Assembly (NCBI GenBank): GCA_025056175.1
Contig: JANWWK010000002.1
Coordinates: forward strand, 1-61,303
DNA length: 61,303 nucleotides
Source of the DNA: Anaerolineales bacterium
GTDB lineage: Bacteria; Chloroflexota; Anaerolineae; Anaerolineales; Villigracilaceae
Reading direction: 5' to 3'
The notes under the pieces are model-generated. The model saw nothing but the letters and a program-made list of their open reading frames with translations, searched no databases and was not told the origin of the DNA. The translations under genes and the position numbers were made by a program. This document shows, in pieces, positions 25,375 to 37,528 of this stretch; within the stretch, counting starts at the first letter, position 1; each line of letters begins with the position of its first letter.

Positions 25375-27373
25375 AACGTTCTGGCAAACCACCTTTGTTT
25401 TCACCTTTTTTGCCAACCTGGTCGTTCTGGTCTGGTCGGCCATGCGCTGGGCAGAAATCGGTGTCATCCTCTACCGCTCGATTTGGGGACTTGCACTTGT
25501 GCTGTATCTGGGCGTCTTGGCCGGGTGCATTTTCCTGTTCTTTTGGATACGAAGCGCCGACTGGCGCGTCGGGCGGCTGGTTGCCTGGCTCGAACTCCCC
25601 TGGTTCTCGAACCTCCTCTGGCGTGGACTGGGCTGGAGCCTGTTCGCTGGTATCCTCCTGCTGCTTCCCTGGCTGAAGTTCACCCTGCGTGTGGGCCAGG
25701 TGGTGAAAAACTCCACTCAGGACCCCGTACTGACCACGATTCTCTTCTACTGGGTGGCGTGGTGGCTGCTTTTACTGGCCTCCGCCGCCCTCAAAGTTGC
25801 CTTGCGGGCCTCCTGGCAGGGGGCGTTTGCCGCCGCCCTGGTCATTTTGGGCGTGGCTTACGAAATGTTCGTGCAATTCCGCGCCGTGTCCGATTACCCC
25901 TTCTCGCTGGGATGGTCTGAAACCAGCCGTTATTTTTACGCCTCGCTCTACTTCTCCGAATGGTTGTACGGCGAGCGCTTCCCTCTCTCCTCCCTTCACC
26001 CCACGCGCTATTTTCTGCAATCGCTGGCTTACCTCGTCCCCTCCTGGGGGCTGACCGAACACCGCTTCTGGCAATTCCTCTTGTGGATGGTACTTCCCGG
26101 CGCAGCAGCGATTGCGCTGGCCCGACGTACCTTTGCTCTTCATGCGCAATCTGTTGCGCTCTTTGCCGGTTGGTTCTTCCTGTACCTGCTTCTGGTGGGT
26201 GTTTATTATCACCTGATGGTGATGGTCATCTTGCCGCTCCTGTTCGTCTCGCCCAGACACCCCTGGCGGTCGCTGGTGGCCGTCCTCCTCGCTTCGCTCT
26301 GGGCGGGGGTCAGCCGTGTCAACTGGTTCCCCATGCCCGCCATGATTGCGCTCGCCATTTACCTGCTGGAACAACCGGTCAGGAACGATAGACCGCAGCC
26401 CCTTTTCAACGGTCTGCGGTCTATGCTTGCCTATCTCCGCTGGCCTGTCGTCTGGAGCCTGGCCGGCCTGTTTGCTGCCCTTGCTGCGCAGGCCGCCTAC
26501 ATCCCGCTCTCCGGCAATGCCGATAACCCGGAGATTTTCGCATCCAGTTTCACGTCCGATTTGTTGTGGTATCGCCTGTGGCCGAATGCACTTTTCCCGC
26601 TGGGCATTGTTCCGGCCATTCTGATTGTCACCGCGCCGTTTTTGGGTGTTATGGCAGCGGCTACGCTTCAATGGAAGCGCCTGCACCCCCTCCGCTGGCT
26701 GGGGTTATGGGGCATGATTCTCTTGTTGTTTGGCGGCAGTCTGGTGGTCAGCGTCAAAATTGGCGGCGGCGGAGATTTGCACAACATGGATACCTACGCC
26801 GTTTTGCTTGGCATCATCGCCGCCTGGTTGCTCGGCGGCCAGGTGACGGATGAGCAGGGAGCGCGCTTCTCCGTATCCCTTGCCTGGCCTGCGGTAGCAG
26901 CGGCGCTGGTCATTCCGCTCTTGTTCTTGCTCCCCGCGCTCTCTCCGCTCATCACTTACAACAAAGACTGGACAGAAAATAACCTGCGACAGTTGAAAAC
27001 GCTGGTCGAAGCGGCCAACGGCCCGGTATTATTCATCACCGAGCGCCACCTGGTCACGTTCCGAGACATCCAGGTTCCGATGATTGCAAAATACGAGCGC
27101 GTGACGCTGATGGAAGCGGCTATGAGCAACAACCGTAAACTGCTCGAATCCTTCTATGCCGACCTGCGCGCGCACCGCTTTGCGCTGATTGTCAGCGGCA
27201 AAGAGAACCTGTTCGTCAAAGAAAATGAGCCGTTTGCCGAAGAAAACAACGTCTGGAATACGCGCGTTTCGCCGTACCTGCTGTGCTATTATGAACCGAT
27301 AGCCCTCTTCGAGCCAGAGCTCAGCCGCATCGAAGTTTTTGCGCCCCGTGCCGTTTCCCAACCCTGTCCCTGA
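25361..27373 (+). CDS. Large membrane protein, GT-C-like (paralogue of 41608-43635)
   Basis: 670 residues with roughly 11-13 membrane segments and a C-terminal soluble part of about 120 residues. It is clearly paralogous to the protein at 41608-43635: both have D-Y-P-F-x-L-G-W-S-E-T-S-R, L-Y-G-E-R-like segments and K-I-G-G-G-G-D-[IL]-H-N-M-D-x-Y-A-V, and both end in L-F-I-T-x-R-H-L-V and an E-x-x-x-L-M-E-x-A-M-x-N-N block. Early Glu/Asp between segments and the general layout suggest a lipid-linked-sugar glycosyltransferase of the GT-C fold, but no named family is recognised. The ATG at 25361 overlaps the upstream stop by 14 bases. Confidence 0.75.
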   Translation: MNNPKTFWQTTFVFTFFANLVVLVWSAMRWAEIGVILYRSIWGLALVLYLGVLAGCIFLFFWIRSADWRVGRLVAWLELPWFSNLLWRGLGWSLFAGILLLLPWLKFTLRVGQVVKNSTQDPVLTTILFYWVAWWLLLLASAALKVALRASWQGAFAAALVILGVAYEMFVQFRAVSDYPFSLGWSETSRYFYASLYFSEWLYGERFPLSSLHPTRYFLQSLAYLVPSWGLTEHRFWQFLLWMVLPGAAAIALARRTFALHAQSVALFAGWFFLYLLLVGVYYHLMVMVILPLLFVSPRHPWRSLVAVLLASLWAGVSRVNWFPMPAMIALAIYLLEQPVRNDRPQPLFNGLRSMLAYLRWPVVWSLAGLFAALAAQAAYIPLSGNADNPEIFASSFTSDLLWYRLWPNALFPLGIVPAILIVTAPFLGVMAAATLQWKRLHPLRWLGLWGMILLLFGGSLVVSVKIGGGGDLHNMDTYAVLLGIIAAWLLGGQVTDEQGARFSVSLAWPAVAAALVIPLLFLLPALSPLITYNKDWTENNLRQLKTLVEAANGPVLFITERHLVTFRDIQVPMIAKYERVTLMEAAMSNNRKLLESFYADLRAHRFALIVSGKENLFVKENEPFAEENNVWNTRVSPYLLCYYEPIALFEPELSRIEVFAPRAVSQPCP

Positions 27374-27386
27374 CCCATTTTCGTGT

Positions 27387-27418
27387 CCTATCACCCATCC
27401 CTCATCATCCATCATTCC
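27387..27418 (+). repeat. Degenerate 7-bp tandem micro-repeat between membrane genes
   Basis: Heptamers CCTATCA / CCCATCC / CTCATCA / TCCATCA fill the 47-base gap just before the next ATG, leaving no ribosome-binding site. Confidence 0.55.
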
Positions 27419-27420
27419 AA

Positions 27421-29460
27421 ATGTATCTTTTTTCCGAACTTTCCTCTCTCCCGCTTTTCCTTTTGCTTGCGTTGTGGGCAGCTGGTGGCTGGCTGATTCT
27501 TTCCCGTTTTAACGTCCCTGACCATGAACGCGGCCTGCTGGGGCTGGGGGTTGGGTTGACCTTCGCCGCGTTACTCGCCAACCTGACGGCCCGCTTGCTC
27601 CCAACCACACCGGCGTTCTGGCTGGCGGGCGTCCTCACGCTGCTGGTTGGCCTGGGTTTTGCATGGCCTCGCAAATTAAACCTGACTGTTTCCTCATTCC
27701 GGCTTGCATTTTCCACCGCCCCGTTCCTGCAATGGCTTGTTTTCCTGAGTTTGGCTTTCTTTCTCACCCTCATCGGGCGCGGACTGGGCATCTTCGATGA
27801 CTATCAGAATCTGACCCAACTTTCCAGCATGGCGTTGGGGGATATTCCGCCCCACTTCGTGTATGACTCGCGCATTTTGTGGAGTTATCACTACTTTCTC
27901 CTGCTGGTGGCCGCGCAGTTCACCCGTCTGGCCGATGCCCCGCCCTGGGTGGCGATGGATGTGGCGCGCGGGCTGACATTGGCCCTGACTTTGTTCTATG
28001 GCGCTTTTCTGGCACAACGTCTGACGGGCAGCCGCGTCGTTGCTATGCTTTCGGCAGCCTTCCTCTTCTTCGCCGGTGGTGCGCGCTGGATTTTGCTCTT
28101 GCTCCCTGCCGGACTGCTGTCCCGCATCTCCAACGCGGTCACGCTCATCGGCTCCGGCGCCGATTCGGGCGCCAACCTGGCGGCTGTTCTCTATAACAAT
28201 TGGAAAATTCAGGGGCTGGGACCGTTTCCCTTCCCCTTCTTCTACGGCTCCGGCCTGGATGCCTCTCTGGCAATGGCACATGCCGGTTATGGTGCGAGCA
28301 TGTTCATGCTGGTCTTGCTGGTCATTCTCCTCTTTACGGCTTCTTTGGAGAACACAGCCAACGGACAGGCCCCCTGGAGGCAGCAAATTGTTCTCGCCAC
28401 GTTGTTGGGCGCTCTGGCGCTTGCCAACGAAGTGACTTTTGCCTTCCTGTATGCCGGTTTAATTTTCGCCGTCCTGGTCTGGACGCTTCGTCATCGAACG
28501 CTCAAATTGCCTGCTTCGTTGTGGTTTTTTGCTCCGGCGTTGATTGGCGCAGGGTTGATTGCGTTGCTGCAAGGCGGCGTGTTTACGGGCGTGTTGCTTG
28601 GCCTGGTTGGACGCTTCAGCGGCGCAGAGACCGGCGAGGCGCTTTACAAAGTCTCTTTCAGCCTGCGCTGGCCAACCGTCCTCTCAGCCCATCTGGGAAC
28701 ACTTTCCCTGTTCAATCCTCTGCACTGGGCCGTCATCCTGGCCGAGACCGGCCTGGTCGTTTTTGCCCTGCCCTGGGTGCTCAGGTATGGCTGGCGCTGC
28801 CTGCGCGAGGAACAATGGCTTCAGGCGGGCTGGGTCTTTTCGATGCTTCCCAGCCTGCTGACAATTTTCCTGGAATATACCGGCAACGCCGGCCCCACTG
28901 CGCTCTCCCGCATGACCGCGCACTTTTTGATGGTGCTGAAATTCTATGCCGTACCGCTGCTCTGGCAGTGGGGAAGGGAAAAATCTGAAACGGTGCGTGT
29001 TGTCTTACTCGGCGGAGGGTTTGCTGCCATCTTGAGCGGTATGGGCCTCTTCAGCCTCCAGATTCCGGCCATGCCCAACCCCATCTATGCCGAATTTCTC
29101 GAACCGATAGATGCAAAAATGTACCAGCGACACTGGGGAACGCTTCAGCCTGGTGCGCTGGTCTTCGATACCACGCCTCAGCGCGGTCCGACCGTGCTCG
29201 GCCTGCACACTCGCTCTGGCATTCACTACGGCCCGCCAACCTACCCCGAATGGTATGCTCTGTCTGAGTCTCCTGACCCGTTTGCAATGCGCCGCGCCGG
29301 CTTCCGCTATTTGTACCTGGAACGCGCTTACTGGCAAAAATTTGCCGACCATTTCACGCATTCTTGCGTGCAGATATTGGATGACCTGCGGGAAACTGCC
29401 TCGGATGGCCGCCTGACGGCACAGCGTGTGCTTTTGGATGTGGAAACCTGCCAACCCTGA
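27421..29460 (+). CDS. Large polytopic membrane protein, possible GT-C glycosyltransferase
   Basis: 679 residues with about 14 hydrophobic segments and a short C-terminal soluble tail. The loop after the first few segments contains I-F-D-D-Y-Q-N and W-S-Y-H-Y-F, where acidic residues would be placed in a GT-C enzyme. I do not recognise a named family; similarity in layout to DUF2298-like or PMT-like proteins is only an impression. It follows its large membrane neighbour and is presumably in the same transcript. The start lacks a ribosome site because the upstream gap is a 7-bp micro-repeat. Confidence 0.75.
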   Translation: MYLFSELSSLPLFLLLALWAAGGWLILSRFNVPDHERGLLGLGVGLTFAALLANLTARLLPTTPAFWLAGVLTLLVGLGFAWPRKLNLTVSSFRLAFSTAPFLQWLVFLSLAFFLTLIGRGLGIFDDYQNLTQLSSMALGDIPPHFVYDSRILWSYHYFLLLVAAQFTRLADAPPWVAMDVARGLTLALTLFYGAFLAQRLTGSRVVAMLSAAFLFFAGGARWILLLLPAGLLSRISNAVTLIGSGADSGANLAAVLYNNWKIQGLGPFPFPFFYGSGLDASLAMAHAGYGASMFMLVLLVILLFTASLENTANGQAPWRQQIVLATLLGALALANEVTFAFLYAGLIFAVLVWTLRHRTLKLPASLWFFAPALIGAGLIALLQGGVFTGVLLGLVGRFSGAETGEALYKVSFSLRWPTVLSAHLGTLSLFNPLHWAVILAETGLVVFALPWVLRYGWRCLREEQWLQAGWVFSMLPSLLTIFLEYTGNAGPTALSRMTAHFLMVLKFYAVPLLWQWGREKSETVRVVLLGGGFAAILSGMGLFSLQIPAMPNPIYAEFLEPIDAKMYQRHWGTLQPGALVFDTTPQRGPTVLGLHTRSGIHYGPPTYPEWYALSESPDPFAMRRAGFRYLYLERAYWQKFADHFTHSCVQILDDLRETASDGRLTAQRVLLDVETCQP

Positions 29461-29617
29461 AGGGAAACGGGGACGTTTGCGCTTGCTATAGCAAATTATT
29501 ACTATCCGTTAATCCCTCTCTGACAAAATCGTGATATAAACGAAATACATCGGGCGCAGTTTGCGCTGCAGGCATGGACAGCGCCATGCTATCTTCCTTA
29601 AGTGGAAATCTCTTTGT
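29461..29617. other. Intergenic region with small palindromes
   Basis: No gene seen. It holds the 12-bp palindrome TTGCTATAGCAA (near 29483-29494) and a hairpin GCATGG / CCATGC (near 29573-29590) just upstream of the R3H ATPase gene. A TATAAA lies near 29534. Significance unclear. Confidence 0.3.
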
Positions 29618-31243
<1,626 letters not shown>

Positions 31244-31255
31244 GCCGCTTCTCTC

Positions 31256-31870
31256 ATGTTCATCACCCTCGAAGGCCCTGAAGGTTCCGGCAAAACCTCG
31301 CACATTCCCCCGCTCGTCGAATTCCTGCGCGAGCGGGGCTATCATGTCTTCCCTACCCGCGAGCCGGGGGGCACCTCCATCGGTGAGCAAATCCGTGCCG
31401 TGATTCACGACCTGAAAAACGCCGAAATGCACCCCCGTACGGAGACGCTGCTCTATCAGGCAGCCCGCGCCCAAATTGTCGAGGAAGTCATCCGTCCCCG
31501 GCTTGAACGAGGGGAAATTGTGCTTTCTGACCGGTATTTCGACTCGACCATTGCGTATCAGGGCTATGGTCATGGGCAAGAGCTGGAACAGGTGCGCCAG
31601 CTGGTGCACTATGCCACCGGTGGGTTGACTCCTGACCTGACCATTCTGCTCGACCTGGATGTGGAAACTGGCCTGCAACGTAAAGTCCGGCAGCAGGAAT
31701 GGAATCGCCTGGATGCGTACACCGTCGAGTTCCATCGGCGCGTGCGTGCAGGTTACCTGGAACTGGTGCGCCAGGAACCGGGGCGCTGGCGCGTTGTGGA
31801 TGCCAGCCGCGCCTGGAACAGCGTGCAGGAAGACCTGCGCAGTCTGTTGCTTGAGGCTTTGCGCCGCTAA
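31256..31870 (+). CDS. tmk: Thymidylate kinase
   Basis: 204 residues. Phosphorylates dTMP to dTDP with ATP in the cytosol. The P-loop G-P-E-G-S-G-K-T (7-14), the T-R-E-P-G-G-T segment with the substrate-binding Arg-Glu-Pro, and the D-R-Y-F-D-S-T motif are present. The length is typical. No strong ribosome site precedes the ATG, which lies 12 bases after the R3H ATPase stop, so translational coupling is likely. The last 4 bases overlap the convergent DUF2179 gene. Confidence 0.95.
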   Translation: MFITLEGPEGSGKTSHIPPLVEFLRERGYHVFPTREPGGTSIGEQIRAVIHDLKNAEMHPRTETLLYQAARAQIVEEVIRPRLERGEIVLSDRYFDSTIAYQGYGHGQELEQVRQLVHYATGGLTPDLTILLDLDVETGLQRKVRQQEWNRLDAYTVEFHRRVRAGYLELVRQEPGRWRVVDASRAWNSVQEDLRSLLLEALRR

Positions 31871-32403
31871 CCCCGCCAAAAACCGCGCCGCATGGGGCGG
31901 ACTTCTTCAATGGTGACGAAGGCTTCGGGGTCGGTTTCGTGAACCAGTTGCTCAATTCGCCCTGTGTCTTTGCGCAGGATGCTCACCGAGAGCATACTGA
32001 CCATGCCATCTTTGCCACGCGCTGGAATTTCCGTCACCCCGAAGCCAGCCTGGCGCAGCGCATTGGCCAGCAAAACGCCCCGTCGCGGGCTTACAATTTG
32101 CGCCTGAACATGACCAATTGCCAGACGTTCTTCGATTATCATTCCAATTACGTTGCCAGTAGCAAAACCGGCGGCATAGCCGATGATGTTCAGGGGATTA
32201 TCCAGGTTGCCCAGTACCGAAGAAATGGCAACCACGAAAATTACCGATTGAATGAACCCCATGCCCCAGGAAATGGCTTTGCGTCCACGCATGACGAAGA
32301 GGACGCGCAGGGTATCGAAGGTCATATCGGCCACACGCAGGGCAAAAATGCCCAGCGCAGCCAGCCATGCCGCCGGGGAAAGCAGAATTTCGAGCCAATT
32401 CAT
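31867..32403 (-). CDS. DUF2179/DUF5698 (UPF0316) membrane protein
   Basis: 178 residues. Three hydrophobic segments (about 10-85) with R-V-A-D-M-T-F-D-T-L-R-V are followed by a soluble C-terminal domain with G-K-D-G-M-V-S-M-L-S-V and a D-P-x-A-F-V-T-I-E-E-V-R ending. That is the UPF0316 layout (DUF5698 plus DUF2179, a ligand-binding-like domain). Function unknown. The ATG at 32403 is chosen because the membrane segment begins directly after it; the open frame upstream covers the glgP terminator. It overlaps the tmk end by 4 bases. Confidence 0.82.
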   Translation of the reverse strand: MNWLEILLSPAAWLAALGIFALRVADMTFDTLRVLFVMRGRKAISWGMGFIQSVIFVVAISSVLGNLDNPLNIIGYAAGFATGNVIGMIIEERLAIGHVQAQIVSPRRGVLLANALRQAGFGVTEIPARGKDGMVSMLSVSILRKDTGRIEQLVHETDPEAFVTIEEVRPMRRGFWRG

Positions 32404-32477
32404 CTTTTCTGAACCTTTCGAGCCAATCAACGAGTGCGCCAACTTCCTGACATAAACCCGGAGGTCGGTGCGAGAAA

Positions 32478-32504
32478 ACGGGCGCAGGGGGTGCCTGCGC
32501 CCGT
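32478..32504 (-). terminator. Intrinsic terminator of glgP
   Basis: Perfect 11-bp stem ACGGGCGCAGG / CCTGCGCCCGT (32478-32488 and 32494-32504) with a 5-base loop. On the minus strand it is followed by TTTTC, 7 bases after the glgP stop. Confidence 0.88.
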
Positions 32505-32510
32505 TCGCTT

Positions 32511-34646
32511 TTATTCGTTGCGTAAGTACAGTTTTTCGACGTATTCCTTCAACATGCGCCGGGTGCTGAACTGCGGGGTGATGGTGCGCATGGATTCTTT
32601 CACTCGCCGTACCCATTTGACCGGCACGTCGTTTGCGTCGCGGTCACCGTAATACAGCGGGATGATTTCTTTCTCCAGCGTTTCGTACAGGCTTTCAGCG
32701 TCGGCTTCGTCCTGCACTTCGGCATCCAGGTCGGCATCCGGCCCAATTGCCCAACCGTTATCGCCGTTGTAGGCTTCGCGCCACCAGCCATCCAGCACCG
32801 AAAAGTTGAGCGCGCCGTTCAGAGCAGCCTTCATACCAGAAGTACCGCTGGCCTCGTTGGGGCGGCGGGGTGTGTTCATCCACACATCTACACCCTGCAC
32901 CAGGTAGCGCGCCAGGTTCATGTCGTAATCTTCCAGGAAGACGATGCGCCCTCCGTTTTCAGCCTTCTTGACACGGCGGTACACTTCCTGAATCAACTGC
33001 TTGCCGGGTTCATCGGCCGGGTGTGCCTTGCCCGCAAACAGGATTTGCACCGGGCGGTTGGGCTGGTTGATGATTTTGAGCAGGCGGTCGAAATCTTTCA
33101 GCACCAGGCTGGCGCGTTTGTAGGTGGCAAAGCGGCGCGCGAAGCCGATGGTGAGAACGTAAGGGTCGAGCATGGCGCCACTGGCGATAACCTGCACCGG
33201 GTGGTAGCCGCCCTGCATCCAGCGCTGACGCGAGCGTTCCTCGAAATACAGCACCATTTTGCGCTTCAGATGGTTGCGTACTGCCCACAATTCGTGGTCA
33301 GGTATCGTTTCGATGTTTTCCCACATCTCAAAATCATCCAACCGGTCGAGCCAGTCGGGGCCGAAGTATTTTTCGAGCAAAGCACGGATGCGGCGCGCCA
33401 TCCAGGTGGTGGTGTGGACGCCGTTGGTCACGTAGGTAATCGGAACTTCTTCCACGTTCTCGGTATTCCACAGATGTTTCCACATCCGGCGGCTCACCAA
33501 TCCGTGTAACTCAGAGACGGCATTGCGCCCTTCGGAGTTGCGCAAAGCCAGCACCGGCATCGAGAAGGTCTCGCCCCACGATTGATGGTGGCGCGCCAGG
33601 TCAATGAACTGGTCGCGGGTAATGCCCAGTTCAGGCCACATGGTTGCCAGGTATTTATCAATCAGCCAGAGCGGAAATTCGTCGTTCCCCGCCGGAACGG
33701 GGGTGTGGGTGGTGAACACGTTGTGCGGGCGGGTCAGTGCCAGGGCTTCCTCGAAGGTTTTGCCCTGTTTCACCAGCTCACGGGCGCGCTCCAGAATCAT
33801 GAACGAGGCGTGACCTTCGTTCATGTGCCAGACCGTTGGGTTGAATCCCAACGCACGCAGCGCGCGCACGCCGCCAATTCCCAACAGCACCTCTTGCATG
33901 ACGCGCAGGTTGATATCTGACCAGTACAACCGGGTGGTGAGCTGGCGCACCATCGGCGGGTTGATGCTCATGTTGGTATCCAGCAGATAGAGCGGAGTGC
34001 GTCCAATCCGTACTTCCCAAATGCGCGCCTGCACCGGGCCATCAGGAAATTCGACCTGGATGGTCAGTTCTGTGCCATCTTCTTTGCGGACGAGCAGCAA
34101 CGGCAGGCCCTCGAAGTCGAGCGGGTTGTTAATGGCTTCTTGCCAGCCGTCTTCGGTAATTCGCTGGGAGAAGTACCCCTCGGTGTAGAGCAGGCCGATG
34201 CCCACCAGCGGCAGGCCAATATCGGAAGATTCTTTCAAGTGGTCGCCAGCCAGCACACCCAGGCCGCCCGAATAGATAGGCAGGGTTTCATGCAGGCCAA
34301 ATTCCATCGAGAAATAAGCAATCTGGTCTTTGCTGTTGGGGTGCGTAGAGGCAAACCAGGTGTCGCTTCGCCGCATGTAGGCATCGAACTCTGCAAAGAC
34401 CTGGTCATACAGTTCCAGGTAGATGGGGTTTTGCGCGGCAGCATTCAGGGCGGGGCGTTCCGCCTTGCGCAAAAAGATAATGGGGTTGTGCCGAACGCGT
34501 TCCCACAAGTTGTTGTCTATGCGGCTGAACAGACGTTGTGCGTTCGGGTTCCAGGTCCACCACAAGTTATAAGAGAGTTCGCCCAGCCGGTTGATGCGCC
34601 GCGGCAGGTCGAAGTGATTGGGCAATTTCGTTTTGTAGGTCGTCAT
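32511..34646 (-). CDS. glgP: Alpha-glucan phosphorylase
   Basis: 711 residues, the short glucan/maltodextrin phosphorylase type. It releases glucose-1-phosphate from alpha-1,4-glucans with phosphate and PLP in the cytoplasm. The N-terminus L-S-Y-N-L-W-W-T-W-N-P, the motif N-E-G-H-A-S-F and the PLP-lysine K606 in G-T-S-G-M-K-A-A-L-N-G are present. Good AAAGGA site 6-8 bases before the ATG. It has its own terminator and is divergent from ligA. No glycogen synthesis genes are in this window. Confidence 0.95.
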   Translation of the reverse strand: MTTYKTKLPNHFDLPRRINRLGELSYNLWWTWNPNAQRLFSRIDNNLWERVRHNPIIFLRKAERPALNAAAQNPIYLELYDQVFAEFDAYMRRSDTWFASTHPNSKDQIAYFSMEFGLHETLPIYSGGLGVLAGDHLKESSDIGLPLVGIGLLYTEGYFSQRITEDGWQEAINNPLDFEGLPLLLVRKEDGTELTIQVEFPDGPVQARIWEVRIGRTPLYLLDTNMSINPPMVRQLTTRLYWSDINLRVMQEVLLGIGGVRALRALGFNPTVWHMNEGHASFMILERARELVKQGKTFEEALALTRPHNVFTTHTPVPAGNDEFPLWLIDKYLATMWPELGITRDQFIDLARHHQSWGETFSMPVLALRNSEGRNAVSELHGLVSRRMWKHLWNTENVEEVPITYVTNGVHTTTWMARRIRALLEKYFGPDWLDRLDDFEMWENIETIPDHELWAVRNHLKRKMVLYFEERSRQRWMQGGYHPVQVIASGAMLDPYVLTIGFARRFATYKRASLVLKDFDRLLKIINQPNRPVQILFAGKAHPADEPGKQLIQEVYRRVKKAENGGRIVFLEDYDMNLARYLVQGVDVWMNTPRRPNEASGTSGMKAALNGALNFSVLDGWWREAYNGDNGWAIGPDADLDAEVQDEADAESLYETLEKEIIPLYYGDRDANDVPVKWVRRVKESMRTITPQFSTRRMLKEYVEKLYLRNE

Positions 34647-34724
34647 AAGCGTTCCTTTCCAAAATAGCGGGGCAAATCATACCACAGCGAGAAACAAGAC
34701 AAGATGATAGAGAGATTAATTTAG

Positions 34725-36869
<2,145 letters not shown>

Positions 36870-36880
36870 AAAACAAAGCA

Positions 36881-36905
36881 GGACAGGATACACACCTTGT
36901 CCTGC
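36881..36905. terminator. Terminator between ligA and tRNA-Gly, stronger on the minus strand
   Basis: GCAGGACA / TGTCCTGC stem with an inner GG/CC extension and one bulge. On the minus strand it is followed by TTTGTTTTTT, a good tail for the tRNA transcript; on the plus strand the tail is poor. Confidence 0.75.
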
Positions 36906-36913
36906 ACATTTGC

Positions 36914-36988
36914 TGGAGCGGGTGATGGGATTCGAACCCACGATATTTTGCTTGGGAAGCAAACGTTCTACCACTGAACTACACCCGC
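36914..36988 (-). tRNA. tRNA-Gly (anticodon CCC), CCA encoded
   Basis: The full cloverleaf is readable. The acceptor stem is GCGGGTG / CACCCGC, the D arm GTTC..GAAC, and the anticodon arm TTTGC-TTCCCAA-GCAAA with CCC at 36954-36956. The T arm is GTGGG-TTCGAAT-CCCAT, with discriminator T and an encoded CCA end. It reads GGG glycine codons. It has its own consensus promoter and a terminator. Confidence 0.97.
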
Positions 36989-37000
36989 TTGTGGATGGGG

Positions 37001-37029
37001 ATTATAGCCACGCTGAATCAGGATGTCAA
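37001..37029 (-). promoter_or_regulatory. Perfect consensus sigma70 promoter of tRNA-Gly
   Basis: -35 TTGACA (37024-37029), a 17-base spacer and -10 TATAAT (37001-37006). The start would be about 6 bases before the tRNA. The -35 lies 7 bases beyond the rhodanese stop codon at 37037-37039. Confidence 0.88.
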
Positions 37030-37036
37030 GCGTTTG

Positions 37037-37528
37037 TCATTCCCCTTCGGTGGGGTAGCCGGCCTGTTGCCAGGCGGCAAAGCCGCCCAGCAGCGGCGTA
37101 ACGCGCGTGAAACCATTACGGAGCAGGATGAGCGCCGCACGGGCGCTGGCTTCTTCTGCTGGTCAGGTACAGTAGGGAATAATCCACGCACTCTTTTCTA
37201 ATTCGCCCAGTCGGTTGGGTAGTTCGTTTTCCGGGATGTTGACGGCGCCGGTAATGCGCTTGAGACGAAACGATTCGGCGCTCCGAACGTCCAGGAAAAT
37301 GGCTTCTCCCTGCTCAAGCGCCTGGCGAGCTTCCTCCAGGCTGACGCGTGGCACCGAGCGGGTATCTGCTGGCACTGCAGCGGTTGGCGGAGTGGAGGAT
37401 GGCCGGGTGAGCAGAAACGCTGCAAGTACAATCAGAAGGAGACCGCCCAGTCCGAGCAGGGCGAAGGGCAGGGGGTTTTTATGGGGTCGAGCCGCTTTGG
37501 CAGGTTTGCGGCGTGGTTTTTCAGGCAT
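37037..37528 (-). CDS. Membrane-anchored rhodanese-like protein, predicted selenoprotein (Cys-x-Sec)
   Basis: 163 residues if TGA at 37163-37165 is read as selenocysteine; 121 if not. A basic N-terminus precedes one membrane helix (about 20-42), then a Pro/Thr linker and a rhodanese fold with F-L-D-V-R-S and I-T-G-A-V-N-I-P. The active-site strand I-I-P-Y-C120-T is followed by TGA (U122), then P-A-E-E-A-S-A-R-A-A and P-L-L-G-G-F-A-A-W, ending at a TGA at 37037. As I recall the family, many rhodanese-like proteins have Cys at this site (Y-C-x-C-P). The catalytic domain would face outside. The start overlaps the CDF exporter's stop (ATGCCTGA). The role could be thiol or selenium/sulfur redox; the function is not established. 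Confidence 0.78.
37122..37162 (-). other. Candidate bacterial SECIS element
   Basis: Directly after the TGA. The upper stem AGCGCC / GGCGCT (37142-37147 and 37131-37136) has loop CGTGC, whose second base is G, 21 bases from the TGA. A lower stem AGCAG / CTGCT (37156-37160 and 37122-37126) can also form. The distance, loop size and early G fit the loose bacterial SECIS pattern for SelB binding. Confidence 0.6.
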
